Shown in pieces: positions 26,793-39,851 of a DNA stretch of 64,000 nt. Each line of letters opens with the position of its first letter. The first letter of the stretch is position 1. A program made the translations under genes and the position numbers. The DNA lies in NCBI GenBank assembly GCA_014549065.1, contig JACDOX010000114.1:1725037-1789036 (forward strand), read 5' to 3'. The notes under the pieces were generated by a model. It was not told where the DNA came from and did no database searches. It saw only the letters and a program-made list of their open reading frames with translations. This DNA comes from Cardinalis cardinalis (Eukaryota; Chordata; Aves; Passeriformes; Cardinalidae).

Positions 26793-28221
26793 AGATACCA
26801 TCAAGCAATTTTTCAGATCTCTACAGAGAACATGGGGTGAAAATGCAGTGCCTTGCTTGTCAGAATACCACAGCTTTAGCTTTGTTACACATAGCCAAAG
26901 TTATACAGTAATCACTATAAAATCTCATAATGTTTTCAGATGCTATTCCTTCATGCAACTCTTGAATGTACTTGAGTATAGGAGATATAGCAGTATCTGT
27001 GCAAGCCAGAACACTTTCAGAGCACCAAGCACCTGGATAGAATCAAGATTTGAATAGCAGAGGAAAAGGAATGGGATACTATGAAGATACATGTCTTTAA
27101 TTGCATTGTGCAAATGGGAAAGCATCTACTATCCTTGTAGCATTAGTGAAAGCACAGCTGCCGAAGAAGCTNATCAAGTAAATATATTCCTGGCCTGTGT
27201 CCAGCATGATATGCAGTTTGCCACTACCAAAGTCAAGAAAAAAATTATACATCACATTAATAATGTCATACTTTGATTACAGTGTGACACTGTGCCATGG
27301 TGATAATGTTACTTTTGTATTTGTAGAGAAATCTTTTTAAAAGAGAACTTCTNGACAAGTTTTGACAACTAATTTTGTTCTTACATCTTCAGTAAACTGC
27401 AGGATGCAGATGTTTTTTATGAAGTTGTTCCTGTAGTAATCACTGTAGTAATAACAGTACCTCACCAATTTAATTGTTGGGATTCTGACANTCCTGTTCC
27501 TAATGCTTCATGATTTTTTTTCTGGGCCCATATCCCAAAAATTTTAAAACAATGATAGCAAGGTTAGCATAGTTATAGTTCATCATAATCACAAGATAAA
27601 AATAGTCAATTTTTAACTTAATGCTTGAAGATATGTTGGCACACAGCTGTTAATGGATTATGAGAGATAATGGAGATTTTGACCAATTTCCATGTTCACA
27701 GATTTGGAAAAACCCTAGCAAGAAGCCAGAAATAAAAATCTTAGCATTGTCCTGCCTGCCAGGCACAGTCCTTCAGCCGCTGCTGTCTAGCCTTTGGTTT
27801 TCAACCCACAAATCTTTTCACAAGGCAGAAAATTGTNATCAAGCCAACATAGGACAGGCAAGGTCTTTTTATTTAAAAATCCAAATGAGCAGTATGTGAT
27901 AATACTTTCTATTTGGTTATCACAGAATGACTTCCTTACATTGACAGATCTACAACTACTTATTTTAAAATCTCTCATTCTTTGGGCTTACAACATCATG
28001 CTCACAAAACCAGACTCTAGTCGCACTAGATTGCCACCAGACTTGTTCCCTGCATTTCAGGATTTCATTCTTAAGCCTGCCTCTACCACCCAAAGAAAAC
28101 AGGGTAAAAATAGAGAGACATCATGATTGGAAAATGGTCACAGAGCTGCTTTTTGTGTCACGGAGATGCTTAGTTTCACACGCCATTTATGTGGTTTCAC
28201 CTTCTCTTTCTGATAACATAC
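26793..28221. other. Unique AT-rich non-coding DNA
   Basis: No gene or repeat family recognised. Short open frames on both strands (60-110 codons) lack known motifs. Confidence 0.5.
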
Positions 28222-28818
28222 TGTATTGATTTTGACTGGGGTCAAGCTAATTTTCTGCAAAGTGGTTGGTATGGGGTTATGCTTTGGAGNTGTGCTGGAA
28301 ATAGTGTTGAAAATTCAGCAATGTTTTAATCATTGCTGAGCAGCACTTACAGAGAGTCAAGGTGTTTTCTGCTCCCTACACCACCCCACCATCAAGTAGG
28401 CTNGGGGTGCACAAGGAACTGGGAGGAGACACAGCCAGGACAACTGACTCCAAATGACCAAGAAGATATTCCAGACCTTATCATATCACNTTTAGTGTAT
28501 AAAGCTGGGGGAAGAACTAAGAAGTGGAGGATATTTGGAGTGATGGTGTGCATTTTCCTGAGTCACCACTGCACAGGATGAGGCCCTGCCTTCATGGGGA
28601 TGGCTGACCATGGGAAACAGTGAATTAATTCCTTGGTTTGCTTTGCTCAGATGTGTGGCCTCTGATTTACNTTTTAAACTGTCTTTATCTCAACACCTGA
28701 GTTTTCTCACTTTTACTCTTCTGATTCAGTCCTCCATCCCACCACAGGCGTGGGGTAATGGAGAAATGAGTGAATGACTCTGTGGGGCTCATTTGCTGGC
28801 TGGAGTTAAACCATGACA
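28222..28818 (+). mobile_element. Solo LTR of an avian endogenous retrovirus
   Basis: The element starts with TGTATTGATTTTGACTGGGG and ends with TTAAACCATGACA. This is the TG...CA structure of a common avian LTR family that I recognise from its blocks 'tggtatggggttatg', 'ggggtgcacaaggaactgggagg.gacacagcc', 'gatattccagacc', 'actgtctttatctcaac' and 'gagttttctcac'. A TATAAA box lies at 28498-28503. The polyadenylation signal region (28671-28679) is degraded. The flanking pentamers are CATAC (28217-28221) and CACAC (28819-28823), a four-of-five match expected of an old target-site duplication. No internal retroviral sequence lies on either side, so the provirus has been lost by LTR-LTR recombination. 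The 5-bp duplication fits ERVL-type or gamma-type elements better than ERVK (6 bp), but this is inference. Confidence 0.9.
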
Positions 28819-29530
28819 CACACAAGTAGCAGAAAAGATGCCACTGATTCAGGATATGGCTACTGCTCATTAACTTACGCAACTGTTTTTCCTCTCTGCT
28901 TCGAAGGACAGTACATTGCATATCACTGGAAAAATCCTGTCTTGATCTTTTTTTTCTGGAAAATTATTTCAATCTTCTAGACTCAAAGCATTCACACCTA
29001 GTAGCTCTATAAATTCCTTTTAAGCAGAGGAGGCTTATATCATTGAAGTGGAAGCTCAGAAACACTAGAAAACGGGATGAAAAGTTCTCAAAGAAGCCAA
29101 TTAAAATAAAAAAGTCATAGTTCAATAATTTGAAATCATGAAATTTTACTTCAGAACATCCGGAATGGTTTGAAGTCTTCTGTGATGGATCACGAATGCA
29201 TTAACAGCTAAGGTCTCAAGAATTACTCATTTTTGTATACCTATGTTGTTGTTAGCTATATTTTGGGTTGGTTTATTGTTTGGGGGATTTTGGCACAGGA
29301 GAGTTATTGCTGGCTTGCCTGTCTCAGGACTTGTGTGTGTGTTCATTGCTTTTATTTTTTGTCTACTAATCTTCAAAATGTTAAGGTTGCTTTCCCATCC
29401 ACCTCAAACTTGGGCAAAGACTTGAAATACTGCTTTTATATTATGAATCAAAAGGCTAACAATAAACATTCAGCCAGTAATTTTATCTCCTATTTTACAG
29501 ACTGTGTTTTTCCTATTAAATCTGAGCAAG
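28819..29530. other. Unique non-coding DNA between LTR and CR1
   Basis: No gene or transposable element recognised. An open frame at 29233-29595 (120 codons) runs into the following CR1 and shows no known domain. Confidence 0.5.
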
Positions 29531-30042
29531 TCACAGAACCACAGAANAAGCTGAGTTGGAAGGGACTCACAAGGATCATTGAGTCAAACTCCTAGNCCTG
29601 CACAGCACCATCCCCAATAATCACACCATGTGCCCAAGAGCATTNTACAAATGCTTCTGGAACTCNGTCAGGTTTGATATTGTGACCGCTTCCCTGGGGA
29701 GCCTGTTCCAGTGCCCAGCCACCCTCTGGGAGAAGAACCTTTTCCTCATATCCAGCCTAAACCCTTTCCTGACAGAACTTCAGCCCATTCNCTCAGTCAC
29801 CAGAGAGAAGGGATCAGTGTCTGCCCCTCCTCTTCCCCTCAGGAGGAAGCTGTGACTGCAGTGAGGTCTCCTCTCAGTCTCCTCCAGGCTGAACAGACCA
29901 AGTGACCTCAGCTGCTCCTTGCGAGGCTTCCCCACAAGACCCTTCACCATCTTTTTTGCCACCTTTGGACACTGATAGCTCAATACCTTTATTATATTGT
30001 AGTGACTAAAACTGCTCACAGTATTCAAGGTGAAGCCACACA
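29531..30042 (-). mobile_element. CR1 LINE, minus strand, 5'-truncated
   Basis: Reverse complement of a CR1 3' end of the passerine type: TCACAGAACCACAGAA at the left, then 'gagttggaagggact', 'gaccgcttccctggggagcctgttccagtgcccagccaccctctggg.gaagaacc', 'caccagagagaagggatcagt', 'tgcccctcctcttcccctcaggaggaag', 'caggctgaacagaccaagtgacctcagc', 'cccttcaccatctttt' and 'cacagtattcaaggtgaagcc'. It is better conserved than the other copies, which suggests a younger insertion. It contains five single Ns. The open frames seen across it are not host genes. Confidence 0.95.
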
Positions 30043-33000
30043 TCTAATTCAAGCATTTAACTTTGTTGCCTAAATTAGACTTCTGGCAACCTTATCCAGG
30101 AAAGACAAGCACTTTCTGTAAGTAAGCCAGACCTTTCATATTCTGGAGTGATTGTTAGAGGAACATNAATTTCCTTTGCTATTTGTTGATTTCTTTCCCC
30201 ATCTATGTTTTCATACTGTNTTTAATTTCATCCTGGGATATTCATGAACCATAACCCAGATTTACAAACTTTATATGTGAGACATTCAGAGGCCATAACT
30301 TTATGAAATACCACACTTTTTTTCCTGAAATCCTTACACTTTTTTTTTCTTCTCATGAAACTAAAATATTGGCTTTGCAATGATAATAATAGTAAAAAAA
30401 AAAAAGACTTTTTGAATCGTAGTTTTTCTCTCTACAACAATACTTTTATTCTACCAGTATTCCCACTGATGTATTCTTTTTTTTCCCTAGAAATGGATTC
30501 TTGGCTAACTGATTTTGCTAATGTGNCTTTCATTGGCATCCAAAAGTACTTTGCTACAGCATGCTATGGAAAAGTAGCTTAAAAATGGTCTTTATTATTT
30601 TTTTCTTTTANGAAACTCACCTAGCCAGGCCAAAATCAAAAGTGCTTGCTAGATGGTTGACCTTAGACAAGGATTTCCTCTTTATTCCATGGAATAAACA
30701 CTGATCTCTCAATTAAGATTACTGAAATCTTGGTTGAACTCCTGTTGCAAAATAAGNTCCTGTTGAAATGACAAAAGCTAATGAAAAGACTTAAAAAGTG
30801 AGAAATGTATTTTTAATGTGATCTTATGTGCACTGTTTTTACATGTGGTACAAACNGCAGATTTTCTAAGTGCTGGTATCTAATTCTAAGACAGTGAGGA
30901 GAAAGCATAGCCATAAACAAATTAATACTCCCAAAGAAGAACTGCTTGGTGGCAGTGAGGTCCACATAAACATCAGGATGAGACATATGGCATTGTACTA
31001 GCTGAAAAAGAGACCCTAATCTAATCCTAAGTGTTTACACACCAGCGCCTGTGGATATATGGAAGACAAAAACCCTGAAAAAAAAAAATCAGTCCTTGTC
31101 TGTCAAGTTTCTCAGGATTTGCACTGAAGCANGGCAGACAGGAAATTCCTCTGTAAGCTTTGTTTATTACCTACTCTATTTCTTCTGTGTAAGACTTAAT
31201 TCCCAATTTTGCTCTCAGATAAATTTACCTTCTTAAGCAAGTTATTTCATCTGTCAAACTCCTACGCAGTCATTGACATCTAATTATTCNAATTTTGCCA
31301 AGGATGATGGCAAAACAAAAGAGATGACGGGTCATACAGAAAAAGATTTGAGTTTGAGATTGTCTTTCTTTCTATTTCTATCATTCTAGGAACCTGACAG
31401 TTAATGTATATAGAAATATCATAGAGGTATCATACAGTCCTGACAGCATGCCCCTGCCACATAAAAATTGTAATGTTGTATTATTTGCTTGACCCTATAA
31501 AGACCAGCAGTGCTTTTTTGTTGCTTTTTTTCTCCTTTTTTTTTTTCTCCCTATACTTTTTTTCACATATAAGCAAAGCAGAGAATATTCCAAAGATTAT
31601 TTCACAGGGAAAATATCTGGTCCAGTTGCCTTAAGAAGACATGTTCCCCAGGTTCCCTCAGGTTACCTCAAAACTTAGAATTCCCTCAAGGTTGCTGTTC
31701 AGCTCCACAGGGACACAGCCAAATCTGGCAGACTGAGATGCAGATAAACTTCTTACCTGACAGAGCACAAGAAATAAACAGATCCTGGGAAAAAAAATTA
31801 GCACCTCAATGTATTTTTTCAGCCTAGCTTCTCCTCTATATAATTTCTAAAACAACTTCCAAGTGTTTTTTTCAAGAAAATTAATACTAAAATCAAGCCT
31901 AAGTGTATCCTNCATTCAACAGAGAGGAAAGGGCTTTTCTGCACTGGTGAGATATTTCTACAGAAGGTTNTTTTGCAGAAGGCAGTACACACCCCAGGAG
32001 TCAAATATCTTTTTAGCATTAGCCTTCACTGAGAATACCAGCAGCAATGAAACTGTCAATGTATCTGAGGATAGTGACAAATAGTTAANAATTCAGATGC
32101 AGCTTTATTTTAACTTAAGGCAAATACACTCCCATGTAAGTTTTTTAAAGTGATTTAGTATGAGTCCTAACCAGAGTACCTATACTCAAAAAACAAACAA
32201 ACAAAAAAAAAACAAAACCGAGAAAATTGGAAACTTAAGTGGTACAGACCAGTGGGTGTCTCAAAATACTGGAACAAATTAATCATATTATTTCTAGTAA
32301 GCTTAAAAAGGATAGGACATTANTAGCAGTTGGTGCAGGCTTATCAGGAAGAGATTGTGGCAAACTAATCAAAATTCCTCATATAGTCTGTTACTCTATT
32401 ATAAATGAAGAGGAAATATTAGTTGTTTTAAACTGGAGTTTCAACAACCCTCTGTCATTGCTTTATATAATATTTCCAAAATTGTGCCTAGAGATCTATA
32501 TGAAGGTGTCAGGTAGATCCCACATGTGCTGCAAAAGCACAGTCACCTGGTAGCTACAATTTGTTAAGAAATATCAGATTTGAAGAGGTATTATTTAGAG
32601 CCCCAGACACCTCTGTTCTGAGCTTGGTGCAAATTCATTTTATCTTTAATAACTTGAATGATTGAATAGATGGTGCTCTGATTATTTTTACAGGCAATGC
32701 ACAAGACAAGGAGAAGGTAAAGAAGCTGAGAGGATTTTCATTTTCAATAATCCTGACAAACTGCAGGAGACAAAAGATTGCATACATGAATAGGAACAAA
32801 CAGTAAGCTATTTTTAAAAGATTGCTGGCAAGAATACTGCCACATTCTTCTTTTTCCTCTTTTTTTTTTTCTTTCATAACTTTTATTCTAATAACTTTTT
32901 TTCTCATTCCAAAGTTTCTGTTTCTCACAATCTCATCCGCAGGAAGAGTCCTAGTGAAACTGCCTTCTTTGAAATAGACTTATCCAGCATCAATGAATTC

Positions 33001-33162
33001 TCTCTTACCTGTAAGGGGCAGAGAAACTTACCTTTAAATACAAAAAGACTGTAATTTATAGCAAGCCACAGTCAGAAGGAGTAGTAACTTTGCCTCTTGT
33101 CCACAGAAAAGATGTTCTAAAACATTTTTCCCTCCTGAGGTTTGACTCTGTGAGATTTTTAA

Positions 33163-33213
33163 ACTACTACTACTATTATTATTATATTTTAAAATTATTA
33201 TTGTTGTTGTTGT
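33163..33213. repeat. Compound trinucleotide microsatellite
   Basis: Runs of ACT, ATT and GTT triplets follow one another (ACTACTACTACT, ATTATTATTAT, then ATTATTATTGTTGTTGTTGTT). This is low-complexity sequence that may vary in length between individuals. Confidence 0.85.
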
Positions 33214-36200
33214 TATATTTTTCATCAGCCTTTCAATGGACTTCAAAAGCAAAGATGGAGGAAGGATGATACTAGGGTATTGCTCCAGTTGTGGTATGCT
33301 AATGGAAAAGTGCTCAGTAAAAATAAACTGCAGAAATTAATTACCAAGACTAAGGGTGAAAAGACTTGACACTGGGTAAAAGAGTAACATCAGCTTGCTC
33401 TTCTGACATACATTCAGTCAATATACTGTCAATTCTAGGACAGCAGTACATTTGAAATTCAGGATAACTAAGCATGACATTATAGGTGTCAATTTGAATA
33501 AAGCATACTATGCAAATGACCCTTAAATTTGAAGAAAAGCCTTGCAAAGTTTGGGCCGGTTTGCATTCTCAGAAAGTAAAAAGACACTTGTGGGTTATTA
33601 GTAGTGTTTTGGGTGCCTGATTTTATGGGTGTTTTTACCCAGAAAGTGTTGTGAATTTCTATTAAAAATTCAAAGCCAACTGTACCACAGTTGTTTCTCA
33701 GACATTTGTAAAAGCTCCTTTTAAAAGAAGTCTCCAAGGGAGATTCCTCTACAGATGAGTATGTTCCAGTGTTCCAAAACTTACATAATCCCTCTCTGAA
33801 CTTCAAGCTTATTATCTGAAATTTATTTTCTTAACCATTGTCATTATAAAGAGCCTCTTNTTTATTTTTCTTTGGAATCCCTTCTTAGTCCAAATATTTT
33901 TCCATCTTCCTCTGTATCTTCCATTCTTAGGTCAGACTAGTCTGGATCCTGCAATTTCCCGTGTAGGGTGTGTTTTCTAAACATCTAGCTCATCCTGGTT
34001 CTGGCTCATGACTCTCTCCTGATCCAAACTGTACTGTCCTGCACTCCAGCTGGGCATGAGGAGAGCCCTGAAGTGTAGCTCAGTCTATAAAAAATTATCT
34101 TTTTGCTAGCCCATAAAATGGTTTCTTTTTCACCAGTGTCTTCAAAACTGTGCTGTCAGTGTTGTTTCCTGCTGCACTCTTGGGCAGAAATACTCCATGG
34201 ACAAAAAGACACTGCTGGATTCCCTAAAAATAGAACAAAAATCTACCCCTTGACAGAGGCAGGGTTTTAATTTGTCTGCCAGGCACCTCAAGGGATGTCT
34301 CCAATATGTGATATGGATGAGGTTATGTTAGATTTTTCACTCCCTACCTGGTCCAGTACCCTAAGAGTGTCTCATCATACTCATCATGCAAATATAGACA
34401 GATAAGAAAAGATAAGAATGACAGGCTTCCATTATTAATTTTAAGCATTTACCTTATACAAGTTTTGCCTTATAAATTCTATTTACTTTAGGAACAATTA
34501 GTGCATGTTTTATGTTTTAAAATTGCTTTTCCATCTTTCAGTAACAGCAAAATTTTCCTTTATTTTGCTTTAAAAAACCCAACNCCTGCAAAATGCACAA
34601 TATATGAAATTAACAGCCAACATTTTGATTAAGGTTATGTATCCATACAAAAAGAAAGCAGTTATTCATTAACATTTTCTCCTTCCAGTTTCCTCNTCAT
34701 CTTCCAATTTTACAGCCCCAGAGCCTTTCAAATCTCAGTCCAAAGCTGTGCACACTCAAAGAAGTGCCTTAAATAGAAGAAGGGAAGAGATTTGGCAAAA
34801 TATCCTTACTTGCTGAACCAAAAGAGATTGTATAGTCATAGATTTTATAGCAAGGAGGAAGCAANAAGGGAATTTCATGACAGAAGTGTATCTTGATCAC
34901 AGCGCTGCATCAAGTCATGGTCAAGGCAGTGTTGTTATTCCACTCACAAATGAAAAGATCATCCAGTAAAATCTGACCAATATCCTCTCCCTCCATTTTA
35001 TTTTCACATCTGCATCTGAAGTATATGTCATCCAAATAAAAATACTAGCTCAATTAAAGATTGTAGCTTTGAACAATTGGTAGCTTGCACCTTGAGCTAA
35101 TAAGAACTTACATGATTCACTGTATGTAAGTTGAAACATGCAATGAAAAAAATGGAGAATAAATAATTTTAACTAATACCCTACCTTTACTTACAGATGT
35201 ATTTAGCAAAGGAACTTAAAAAGCAAGTTAGNGTCGTTTCTAATCATTATTTCAAATATTTCTCTCTGGAAATTCCTTTATGTCTCTGGAAGATTTTCAT
35301 TGTATTATGTGTTTAGAATCATCCTTGTGNATAACTCTTTGCTATTCAATACTTTTTATCTCACAGAACCAAAATCTCTGACAAGTTTCACAGCACAAAT
35401 AAATGGTCTCTCATTTACAGTCCAGGTTGCTTCACTCAAAATTTGTGAGCACATTTTAAAACAACTTTACATGACACCTGCTAATTAGGAATGTGCAGTT
35501 GAACTTAGTTAAAGGTTTCTCTAGCTATGGGATGCTCCTTTAGCAAATTCCTGAGATAAAACAAAACAAATCTTGCAGCCTCTAAGAGATAAGAAATGCT
35601 AAAGATCAAATATTAAGTTGTCAGATTGTTAGATGGTGACATAATTCCAAAAATCATTAAAAAATGGAACAAACTGGAGAGAGTGGGGCAGGAAAANACA
35701 GAAAAAGGGACAGTGGTTGGTCCTGTTTAAAGGACAACTTTATCTACAAGAATAAACCAAAAGAAATCAGGTGTATCTTTGAAGCAACTGTCTGGAACAG
35801 CAAGGCTGAAATAAGGGAAAACTTTTAAAAAATGAAATGTTGGGTAAAGNGAAAGCAGAAAACATTATGATAACAAAAAATGAAAATAAATAAATGAGCT
35901 GATTTTAGACTGAGACATATGTAGGTAAGCTTTAATTACAAAGATTGAAATCTGATCAGTAAGGAGGAACTGGTTTTCTGGACTGATACAAAGGAGTGTG
36001 TAAAAAGTCCCACAGGAAAAGAGATGTCCCCCATGCTGCATGAGAGCATGTCAAACTTTTTGTTGGGCAGCAGATTACAGACTGGACTCTCAAGGCCCAA
36101 CAACTAAAAGACAACTCCTATTTGCTCTNGAACAGAAACAAATAAAATATAATCTCAGTTTGTGATATGAAAGTCCTTTCTGCTATAATTTTTGGAAGGT

Positions 36201-38324
36201 GCATTGCAAAGTCAGTGAAATCAGTATTCTCTCCAATGTACCATCAATGTTTATTTTTAATTTGGGACTGGTGAATAAAGATTTAATGGGATTTTAATGG
36301 CNTGTTGGACACACTTCAGTGTCCAGAGATGTGGCATCATATCCAGGAGTGTCGTTATCTGGATTAATTATCAATAGCAAGCAGTTATCATTAGAGAGAA
36401 GTGAAAACGAAGGAGGTAGTAAATGAAATTTACTGGGCAGAGATGCTCAGAAACAAATAAATAACATCTGAGAAGTCACTGATGGATACTTCAAAATCAT
36501 TTTCTGTTTNATATTTTGTATTACATCTGCCACTTCTTTTGCTGCTCCAGAATCTGTAGTGACTGAAATATTTCCCTTGCCAGCTAGTATAAGCTAAACT
36601 CCTTCTNCATAATGGTAGCTGTACAACTATATATTATATACAAAATTAGTATCCAAATTTGTTTTCAATGTCAGCAATGGGTTAATGTGAAACCTTGAGA
36701 AGACTGCCTCAGCTTAACCAGTAAATATTATATAATGTAATAAAGGACCCTTGCTGATAAGTCTTTAACAAATGACAGTTAATGTTTTCAGTGACTTATT
36801 GAAGACATGACTGATAAAACCTCCTGTAAATATGGGCTATCCTGAGTCACATAGAATATTTTGAATGTGACCGAATGTCTAAAGGGTCGTTCCACTGATG
36901 AAAATTATATGCATTTTTATGCATTGTTGCATTTAAAAAAACCCCAACCAAACAAACATTCTTTAAAGCTTTTTGACTCTCCAAGGCTTTTAGATAATCT
37001 GGAATTTATGTATGCTTAAACAGTCAAAATTCAGCAATACTTGTCTTAATATAGGCAAAGAATCTATAAGAGGGAAAAGAAGGCAGGTTGNTATCCTCAA
37101 GAGAGGAATATCTATTATGGAGGAAAAAAAAAGATCAGAAAGGATTTAGGATAAATCTAACTACTTCATACTGTGTGAGCTTTCACTGCAGGACTTTAAT
37201 AAAAAGATAAATCAAATACTCCACCTGTCTGCAAACACATGGGCATACATGTGAAACTAATTAGACAATATCAAGTGGAAATAAAAATTTGATACTGTAT
37301 TTACCCTCTGAAATATTCAATCCACACTTTCAAAATCTGGGTTGTGTGTTCAGAACTTAACAAATAGTATTTCATTATATGCTCTGTCTCTGTTTGTTCT
37401 GCTATCTCTCTGGAAATGTATTGAAGAACTACCTGTAACACAAACAGATAAAAATTTCATCAGTGGATCTCTGTACAGTGTAACAACAATTCACTGAGAT
37501 AAAAACTATCTTCTCCTCCTGCAACATACACCCTACTTTAGAGGGAATATGATAAATTGTTCCCTAAATACACAGGAGAAGTTCAATGCGGCACATCAGA
37601 GGAGGTATGCCAAGAAAATTAAAAGTCTGCCCTACCAGCAATTTGCTCAGAGTTTGAGGAACCTTCCCAAGAACACATCAGTCAGCACTTTGCTGCCAGC
37701 CTAACACAACTTTTCAGTTTTATTTTTGTCTCCATTAATACAAGGCTATTGAAGACATTGAAGGCTAAGACTAGACAGGCCTGTAGCAAGGTTGGTGCAG
37801 AGTTATTTACATTTTTCTTGCTTCTGTGCAGCAAAGGTGAACAGATGCACTAGACAAGCCAGAAATGTTTCTGAGCTAAAACAAGGTAATTTACAACTTA
37901 TAGAGNATTTTTCACTTAAAAACCTTAAAATTACTGTGCTAATGCTGGGCTTAATTCAAAACAAAAATTCATTTCCATGTTCAGATTACCTNATTATGCC
38001 TTATATACCAAAGAGGATCGCAGATACTAAAAANCTGTCAAACCCACCAAAACCTCAGTACTGAACACAAATGGCTCATCTAATCCTTTTCTATGAGCAC
38101 TTCCTATCTTTGTGGTAATCTGAAACAGCATAGCAGATCTGCAGACTCTTACAAGGCCGTCTGTTTGACATCTGCTCTACTTTTTCAATACCAAATTCTT
38201 TTAAGATTCTGGCCCATTTAGTGTTTAACAAAAGAAAAAAGAAAAGGACTATAAATAAATTCTGCCACTTATTTCCCCTTTGCTGAGAGATGAAGATGGT
38301 TGACCTCCCAAGGATTCTATATAA

Positions 38325-38960
38325 ATGCTGATTTTATCTAGCAGCAGGCCCTTGACCTTGGTGAGGGTGACAATTACTCTGATCAAATGGATGAAAAAGG
38401 CTGACAGACAAAAAGGGACTTCTTCCACCAGAGATCAATAGGTCATCAAAAATGAGACATCAAAATGAACNATGCAAAGGAAATTTTGAATTTAAATGAA
38501 AAGGAAATCTAAAGATAAGAATGAATAATTCAGATTAGTAGAGTGAGGAAAATTTCCCTTCTGCTTGTCCACTTGTGTCAGAGAGTTTGAGATCCTGCTT
38601 ATCTGGCTTACTTCCGCTTTATTTTAAATAAAGTTATTTTATCAAGCAAAGACAATGTTAACAATGATTGCACACACGCATAAATGATGTTTTTAGAAAT
38701 ATAATTCAGTTATTTTTAATTATATTGTTTGTTTAATTAAGCTTTTTGGAAGTAAATTATTATTTATATTTATATTTTCATTTGTATGCTATTTATATAT
38801 GCAATCTTTTTTCAGTATCTGGTTCCTAAGTACATTTTTGTGCAATTGTGCATTATTTGTGCTGTTGGCAACTAAGATAAATTTTTGAACTAAAACATGT
38901 CAGGAAAATGTAGAAAATGTATTCTAGAAATACTGTAATGAAATCTAGTTTCCATTGAAT
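38325..38960. promoter_or_regulatory. Candidate conserved non-coding element (unproven)
   Basis: The left part carries CCTTGACCTTGG, whose minus strand contains AAGGTCA, the half-site of orphan nuclear receptors of the ERR/SF-1 type. Near 38651-38665 is ACAATGTTAACAATG, two SOX-like ACAATG cores around a GTTAAC. The rest is TAATTA-rich. Motif density alone is weak evidence in AT-rich DNA, and cross-species conservation would decide it. Confidence 0.25.
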
Positions 38961-39789
38961 CTTATTTTTATGCAGTTTATATGTTGGATTTNCATTAGCT
39001 GTAGTCTTCTTTAATTATAGTATTGTCTCAGTATTCAATGTTTGTTCCTTATAATCACTGATGGATGATTATTAACAAAAGCAATAGCTGTCTTTCAGCT
39101 CATCAACATCATCAAGTCTATAACATCCCTAAACTTACCATGATTATCTATGGGGAGTATTGACTCCATTTACTCTGAAGAACGTTCCAGGATGACAAGC
39201 CAGGTAACTTCACTCTAAATTCCCTCCTCACTGTCTATAGCATNTATCAAATCTCTTTAGGCTGCGAGTTGAAAGCAGTCACTCTACAATTTTATAAGAC
39301 AGTACAGTGAGAGAATTTGTAGCTGGAAAGCAGTCAGGTTGGTAAGGACAGTCTGCTTAGGGTTCCTTCTGCAGACTCCCATCAAAAGCAATTAGAGATT
39401 TGGTCATGCCATGCCCTTTTCTGACCAGATCTTGCAGCTTCAGCAAATCTGTTAACAGCATAGAAAANCTTTCCATAGGCTGCACACTGAAAATAGAACA
39501 GAGAGCAAGCTGCCCACATGTATACTTGGCTATATTGTNTTAGAATTAGAAATACAGCCTAGACAGACTAGAAAATATTCCTCTCATCATATCTTATCGA
39601 TATTTCAGGGTCCATAAAGTTGTTTGCCTGATTTTGCTAAATATCAGTGTGCAAGGTTCCTATTGGCACAGCTGGCTCTGGTTGTGAGAGAGAAGCTTGT
39701 GTCACAGCTGATAGCTTTTGATGAGTGAAGAAGAAAAAATAAGTACTTAAAGAAAGAAATAAAAATAGGGTTGAATACATGCTGAATAT

Positions 39790-39851
39790 ATCAGAATATA
39801 TATAATACCATCAGAATATATATAATACCATCAGAATATATATAATACCAT
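39790..39851. repeat. Minisatellite: three identical 20-bp units
   Basis: The unit ATCAGAATATATATAATACC occurs three times without mismatch (39790-39809, 39810-39829, 39830-39849), followed by two bases of a fourth. Perfect identity suggests a recent expansion or ongoing length variation. Confidence 0.95.

Larger units (their letters stand above)
30043..39789. other. Long unique AT-rich non-coding stretch
   Basis: No gene, RNA gene or transposable element recognised over almost 10 kb. It contains pyrimidine-rich tracts (31511-31565), an A-rich tract with CAAA units (32187-32218), a trinucleotide patch (33163-33213) and an AT-rich segment with SOX- and homeodomain-like motifs (about 38320-38960). 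An open frame at 32239-32553 (104 codons with one N) has no recognisable domain. Confidence 0.5.

Noticed and set aside
32239..32553. Open frame of 104 codons as a possible viral or transposon remnant
   Set aside because: No motif of reverse transcriptase, integrase or capsid could be recognised.
39790..39851. Repeat cluster as a CRISPR array
   Set aside because: The units are directly adjacent, without spacers, in vertebrate DNA.
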